From Haloplanus ruber (lineage in GTDB: Archaea; Halobacteriota; Halobacteria; Halobacteriales; Haloferacaceae), in NCBI RefSeq assembly GCF_024494725.1, contig NZ_JANHDK010000002.1, positions 186,001-250,000 on the forward strand: a stretch of DNA of 64,000 nt, written 5' to 3'. The notes beneath the pieces are model-generated. The model was given only the letters and a program-made list of their open reading frames with translations. It had not been told where the DNA came from and searched no databases. The translations under genes were made by a program, and so were the position numbers. The stretch's first letter is position 1; each line of letters begins with the position of its first letter. Shown here in pieces: positions 60,421 to 64,000 of this stretch.

Positions 60421-61563
60421 TCAGCCCTGACGGACCACCCGTGCGTACCGTTCGGCCGCCGCGGACGCGACGTTGTCCCAGTCGTACTGTCGTGCACGCT
60501 CGACAGGGTCACGCGGCGGCGCCCGCCCACCGAGTACCGCATCGAGCGTCTCGCGTAGCCTCTCGACCGTCGGCTCGACGACGAACCCGGCGTCGCCGAT
60601 GACCTCGTCGGCGGCGGAGTCGGGATGGTCGGCGGCGACGACGGTGCAGTCGGCGGCCATCGCCTCCGCGAACGTGATGCCGAACCCCTCGCGGGTGGAG
60701 GGCGAGGCAAACACGCGCGCGGCGGCCATGTGACCGAGAACGTGTTCGTACTCGTCGAGAAACCCGAGCATGTCGACGCGGCCGGCGTTTGTCAGTCCCT
60801 CGGCCTGCCGCCGGAGGCGGTCACGTTCGGGGCCGTCACCGACGATTCCGAGGGTAGCGTCGTGCTCCTCGGCGACCGCGTCGAAGGCCTCGAGCAACAG
60901 GGAGACGTTCTTGTCGGCGATCAGGCGACCGGCGAAGAGCACATCGTAGCCGTCGGCGTCGGCCGGCAGAGTCGCCCGCTCGATCCGCCCGACGTCGATC
61001 CCGTTCGGGATCACCGTGATCGACTCGCGATCAGGACCAATCTGTGCGAGGCGGTCGGCGGTCACGCCGGAGACGGCGACGGGATGCTGGGGGACGCGGG
61101 CCGCGGCGCGTTCGACGATTTTGCCGCCGAACGCGAGCGGTCCCAGATACTCGTCCCAGTAGGACCGCCACACCTCGTGCCACGTCGTCACCACGGGCGT
61201 GTCGCCGACGGCGCCGGCGAGTTTCGCTGAAAACACCGGAAAGTAGGGGAACACGGAGACGACGAGGAGATCGTGATCGGCCGCTCGCAGGCGCTCACCG
61301 AAGGGAGCGACCAACCGAGCGCTAAAGTCGAGTGCTTCGGTGATCGACCGCCGGTCGTCGGTGTAAAGTTCCGTGCCGGGCGCGACAGCGCGGAGGGTAA
61401 GCCCCTCGTGTGTTGTCTCCGGTGGGCCGTCCCAGAAGTGGCGGCCGTACACCGTCACGTCGTGGCCGTCGGCCGCGAGGCGTGTCCCGATCTCGTGGAT
61501 GCGCTTTTCGGCGCCCCCCTTGACGAACGGATAGACCACGTTCGAGACGTACCCGATGTCCAT
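60421..61563 (-). CDS. Family 4 glycosyltransferase
   Basis: A 380-residue GT-B enzyme. Start MDIGYVSNVVYPFVKGGAEKRIHEIG is the typical donor-independent N-domain with the VKGGAE loop. VTTWHEVWRSYW and ITVIPNGIDVGRIE follow, then the C-terminal donor-binding region LFAGRLIADKNVSLLLEAF, VGDGPERDRLR and SPSTREGFGITFAEAMA with the EX7E motif. It transfers a sugar from a nucleotide donor to an unknown glycan. Transcribed convergently with the nucleotidyltransferase gene. Confidence 0.92.
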   Translation of the reverse strand: MDIGYVSNVVYPFVKGGAEKRIHEIGTRLAADGHDVTVYGRHFWDGPPETTHEGLTLRAVAPGTELYTDDRRSITEALDFSARLVAPFGERLRAADHDLLVVSVFPYFPVFSAKLAGAVGDTPVVTTWHEVWRSYWDEYLGPLAFGGKIVERAAARVPQHPVAVSGVTADRLAQIGPDRESITVIPNGIDVGRIERATLPADADGYDVLFAGRLIADKNVSLLLEAFDAVAEEHDATLGIVGDGPERDRLRRQAEGLTNAGRVDMLGFLDEYEHVLGHMAAARVFASPSTREGFGITFAEAMAADCTVVAADHPDSAADEVIGDAGFVVEPTVERLRETLDAVLGGRAPPRDPVERARQYDWDNVASAAAERYARVVRQG

Positions 61564-61642
61564 CGTTCCGTCAGTGTCGGGGGGAGTTGATGCCTGTTTC
61601 GGTGGTCGGAACGCGGCCGGGCGCTACCCACACCGAAAACGC

Positions 61643-61650
61643 TATTTTTC
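61643..61650 (+). promoter_or_regulatory. TATA-like box of the epimerase gene
   Basis: TATTTTTC, 19-26 bp before the ATG at 61669. Confidence 0.4.
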
Positions 61651-61668
61651 ACACACTAAATCTGAAGT

Positions 61669-62610
61669 ATGGAACTCTCCGGACAGCGGATTCTCGTGAC
61701 GGGTGGGGCGGGGTTCATCGGCTCACATCTCTGTGATCGACTCGTCGCCGACAACGACGTGATCACGGTCGACCGGTTCTCGAACGGTCGACGCGACTGG
61801 ATCCCCGACGAGGCGGAACTAGTCGAGGGCGACCTGACCGACGCGGCCGTCGTCGAGGAGGCGCTCACGCCGGACGTCGACCTCGTCGTCCACCTCGCGG
61901 CCGACAAGGCCGTCGACAGCGACGACCCCCTCTCGCAGTTTCGCCTCAACAACACGATCACCGAGAATCTCCTCAACCGCATGCAGGCCGTCGGCGTCGA
62001 CGCCATCGCCTTCGCCTCGTCGTCGACGGTCTACGGCGAGGCGCCCCGGCCGACGCCGGAGGATTACGCTCCCTTGGAGCCGATCAGCATGTACGGGGCG
62101 TCGAAACTCGCAAACGAGAGCCTCCTCTCCGTGTACGCACACAGCTACGACTGCACGGCCTGGATCTTTCGGTTCGCCAACGTCGTCGGGGAGCGCCTGC
62201 AACTCGGCGCCGTCGTTCCGGACTTCATCGAGAAGTTGCGGGCGGATCCGACCGAACTCGAAATCCTCGGCGACGGGCGGCAGGAGAAGTCGTATCTCCA
62301 CATCGAGGACTGTCTCGACGCGATGGAGCACATCATCGAGGAAACCGACCGCCCGGTGAACACCTACAACCTCGGCACCCGGACGACAACGTCGGTTCGC
62401 CGCATCGCCGACATCGTGAGCGAGGAGATGGACCTCGACCCGACCTACGAGTACACGGGCGGGGACCGGGGCTGGACGGGGGACGTCCCGAAGATGCGTC
62501 TCTCCATCGAGAAACTGAGCGCGCTGGGGTGGGAGCCGGCGTATGCGAGCGACGAGGCGGTTCGGGCGGCGACGCGAGCGTTGCTCACCGGCGAAGGCAT
62601 CGAGGACTAA
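61669..62610 (+). CDS. NAD-dependent sugar epimerase/dehydratase (GalE-like)
   Basis: A 313-residue short-chain dehydrogenase. The Rossmann GGAGFIGSHLCDRL binds NAD, VVHLAADKAVDSDDPL follows, and the catalytic Tyr-x3-Lys is YGASK preceded by SSSTVYGEAPRPTPEDYAPLEPISM in shorter pieces. Relatives interconvert UDP-glucose/galactose or UDP-GlcNAc/GalNAc or make other epimers. The substrate is not assignable. It likely supplies activated sugars for neighbouring glycosyltransferases. Confidence 0.9.
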   Translation: MELSGQRILVTGGAGFIGSHLCDRLVADNDVITVDRFSNGRRDWIPDEAELVEGDLTDAAVVEEALTPDVDLVVHLAADKAVDSDDPLSQFRLNNTITENLLNRMQAVGVDAIAFASSSTVYGEAPRPTPEDYAPLEPISMYGASKLANESLLSVYAHSYDCTAWIFRFANVVGERLQLGAVVPDFIEKLRADPTELEILGDGRQEKSYLHIEDCLDAMEHIIEETDRPVNTYNLGTRTTTSVRRIADIVSEEMDLDPTYEYTGGDRGWTGDVPKMRLSIEKLSALGWEPAYASDEAVRAATRALLTGEGIED

Positions 62611-62629
62611 CCACGTCTCGGGACGTGTC

Positions 62630-62743
62630 TCACTCGATGATCGCCAGGCAGGCATTACAGAGTGCGCCGATCCACGGTTCGTCTTGGTGTACCTCCGTTC
62701 GCTCCTCACACTCGGGGCAGTATTTCCGGTCGTCTACGGCCAT
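62630..62743 (-). CDS. 37-residue zinc-finger microprotein
   Basis: The minus-strand frame reads MAVDDRKYCPECEERTEVHQ and DEPWIGALCNACLAIIE. Two CxxC pairs (CPEC and CNAC), about 22 residues apart, make a zinc ribbon. A TATA-like GGTTTTATAGAC lies about 22-33 bp upstream, which supports expression. No family recognised. Confidence 0.65.
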   Translation of the reverse strand: MAVDDRKYCPECEERTEVHQDEPWIGALCNACLAIIE

Positions 62744-63056
62744 CACCCAACACGTCACTCGATTGTCTATAAAACCTTCCGGAGAGTGAGGTCAATTGAA
62801 AGCAATACCGCTTGGGGACATCCACAGCCACTCAACCGCAGCGATTTGAGGACGTACGGGGGACAGACGTAGCAGCAGGAACGTGATCGGCTATGATACC
62901 AGTTAGCCGCGCGGAAGTAGAGATGCTCAGTATACGATAGACAGTAGCCGGGAACCACCTCGGATCGGCAGGTGGAAGTCAAATACGGAGACGGACCACC
63001 CCAAAGTGTATATCTTTTAGTTGATATAATCGGGACGAGCCGGCGCCCCCTGAAAC
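62744..63056. other. Intergenic region before the ABC transporter gene
   Basis: About 310 bp of lower G+C than most of the window. It contains the minus-strand microprotein promoter at its left end and, near 63007-63030, TATA-like stretches (GTATATCTTTT, TTGATATAAT) about 30-50 bp before the ABC gene ATG. Nothing else was recognised; no inverted terminal repeats or target duplications were seen. Confidence 0.4.
62765..62776 (-). promoter_or_regulatory. TATA-like box of the 37-residue zinc-finger gene
   Basis: On the minus strand GGTTTTATAGAC sits 22-33 bp before the ATG at 62743. Confidence 0.45.
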
Positions 63057-64000
63057 ATGACAGATCTGCGCGAGAAACTACAGGCTGTTTATAAAGCAGC
63101 ACGATTCCGCCCCTGGCTCGGAACCACGATTGTCGTACTGAGCTTTGTCACCGCGTTGCTAGAAGGAATCGGACTCAGCTTCCTGCTTCCGATACTCGAG
63201 ATCGCGCAGTCGCCGTCATCACCCGCAGAAGCCGATGGGATCTTCGGCTTTTTCACCCGTGCGTACGCCTTATTGGGGGTTCCGTTTCAGCTCGAATATC
63301 TGATTATTGGGATTGCAGCCGTTATGACCGTTCGATTCGCGTTGACGTTTCTTACTGCGTGGCTCCGCTCGGTGTTCGGACTGGGCTATCAGCGCGAGTT
63401 ACGGAAGGAACTTTTCGATTCGGTCATGTACGGACCAATCGAATATATCGACGAAGTTGGGTCCGACGAACTCCTGAACAGCCTCATCACCGAGACGAAC
63501 AAGGGTGGAGGGGTTCTGATGATGACGTTCAGTATTGTCGGGACTGGTCTGCGGGGTGTTGTCTATCTCTGTCTGGCAGCCGTACTCTCGCCAACGCTGA
63601 CCGCAGTCGCACTGGTCAGCCTGGGGGTTAGTACGATAGTGGTCAGGTACGGCCTCGAGCCGGCATACGGTGTGGGAGACAAGTCAGCCAACGTGAATGA
63701 TAGGATTCAGGCTATCTCACAGACTAGTTTTCAGGGAGTACGCGATATCCGACTGTTCAACATGCAAGAGGAGTTGTCCGGGCGAATGACCGATGCGCTC
63801 GACGACTATCTGAACATCAACGTTCGGCTCCGGCGAAATCAGGCCGCGCTAAACAACCTCAACAAGTTCACGAACGCGCTCGTCGTGTTCGGGTTAGTGT
63901 ACGTCGGATTCACCTACACTGGGCTTTCGGTGTCGAGACTCGGGGTGTTTCTTTTCGCTGTATTCCGGCTGTCTCCCGTTCTAAACCAACTCAACACGCA
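63057..64000 (+). CDS. ABC exporter, transmembrane part (truncated by the window end)
   Basis: The visible 314 residues begin MTDLREKLQAVYKAARFRPW and contain about five long hydrophobic segments, arranged like the type I exporter transmembrane domain (MsbA/PglK/Wzm-like). IEYIDEVGSDELLNSLITETN and IQAISQTSFQGVRDIRLFNM are the coupling-helix region typical of glycan or lipid-linked oligosaccharide flippases. The nucleotide-binding domain is beyond the window. Codon use is more A/T-rich than in the rest of the window, which suggests recent transfer. A surface glycan function is inferred from neighbours. Confidence 0.78.
   Translation, partial: MTDLREKLQAVYKAARFRPWLGTTIVVLSFVTALLEGIGLSFLLPILEIAQSPSSPAEADGIFGFFTRAYALLGVPFQLEYLIIGIAAVMTVRFALTFLTAWLRSVFGLGYQRELRKELFDSVMYGPIEYIDEVGSDELLNSLITETNKGGGVLMMTFSIVGTGLRGVVYLCLAAVLSPTLTAVALVSLGVSTIVVRYGLEPAYGVGDKSANVNDRIQAISQTSFQGVRDIRLFNMQEELSGRMTDALDDYLNINVRLRRNQAALNNLNKFTNALVVFGLVYVGFTYTGLSVSRLGVFLFAVFRLSPVLNQLNT

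Noticed and set aside
1-64000. tRNA, rRNA and CRISPR arrays
   Set aside because: I looked for T-loop GGTTCGA-type sequences, long rRNA blocks and regularly spaced direct repeats on both strands and saw none that hold up.
1-64000. Insertion sequences or prophage genes
   Set aside because: No transposase, integrase or terminase recognised; the only mobile element is the intein.

Overview
The window is about two thirds G+C. It has the acidic proteome, short intergenic gaps, leaderless-type promoters (an A/T-rich box about 25 bp before the start codon) and archaeal information-processing genes (Orc1/Cdc6, RFC, PCNA, DP2, RadA, TFB, NMD3) of a halophilic archaeon (class Halobacteria). Many small genes match haloarchaea-only DUF families. 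The genus cannot be fixed from the sequence alone. I saw no rRNA, tRNA or CRISPR array. The only mobile element I can support is an intein with a homing endonuclease inside DNA polymerase D large subunit.

Layout. 1-9.2 kb: start of alaS, a DUF429 protein, rfcS divergent from a SAMP2-like/GNAT fusion, a phosphohexomutase, a GIY-YIG protein, a zinc-finger microprotein, larB, a histone-fold DUF1931 protein, rpiA and glutamate dehydrogenase. 9.4-15.8 kb: PQQ-propeller lipoprotein, Orc1/Cdc6, MutS2-like ATPase and larE. 15.8-20.3 kb: histidine phosphatase and the divergent pair tatC1 (TatCo) and tatC2 (double-length TatCt). 20.3-23 kb: an overlapping pair of glycerate 2-kinase and an enolase paralogue that has lost two active-site histidines. 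23-31 kb: RHH regulator plus YhhQ-type transporter, RlmE, an HTH_10 regulator, PCNA, TFB, an IscU/SufU scaffold, DUF1641 plus an SQR-like flavoprotein, and RadA. 31-39.5 kb: PspAB-HtpX, NMD3-like, DinG/XPD-like helicase, several small haloarchaeal DUF genes, a PHP phosphoesterase and a DedA protein. 39.6-47.1 kb: the tetrapyrrole genes hemB, hemL, hemC and hemD, interrupted by an ammonium transporter fused to a P-II domain and by a nitrilase homologue lacking its catalytic cysteine. 47.1-56 kb: RecJ-like DHH protein, cysteine-synthase-type enzyme, DUF5783, NifU C-terminal-type protein, PPC-domain protein and DP2 with its intein. 56-64 kb: a surface-glycan-like region with two glycosyltransferases, a nucleotidyltransferase, a sugar epimerase and the start of an ABC exporter of different base composition.

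How the genes work together. DNA replication and repair are unusually well represented in 64 kb (RFC small subunit, PCNA, Orc, DP2, RadA, RecJ-like, MutS2-like, DinG-like helicase), though not in one operon. HemB, HemL, HemC and HemD cover the route from glutamate-1-semialdehyde to uroporphyrinogen III. LarB and LarE represent two of the three nickel-pincer cofactor steps; LarC is not in the window. Glycerate 2-kinase makes 2-phosphoglycerate, the substrate of true enolase, so its overlap with a histidine-less enolase paralogue is biochemically suggestive.

The best candidates for something new are the SAMP2-acetyltransferase fusion, the altered enolase paralogue, the cysteine-less nitrilase in the heme cluster, the Amt-P-II fusion behind a coupled micro-ORF, and the intein ending in glutamine. 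No obviously new multi-gene defence or mobile system was found.
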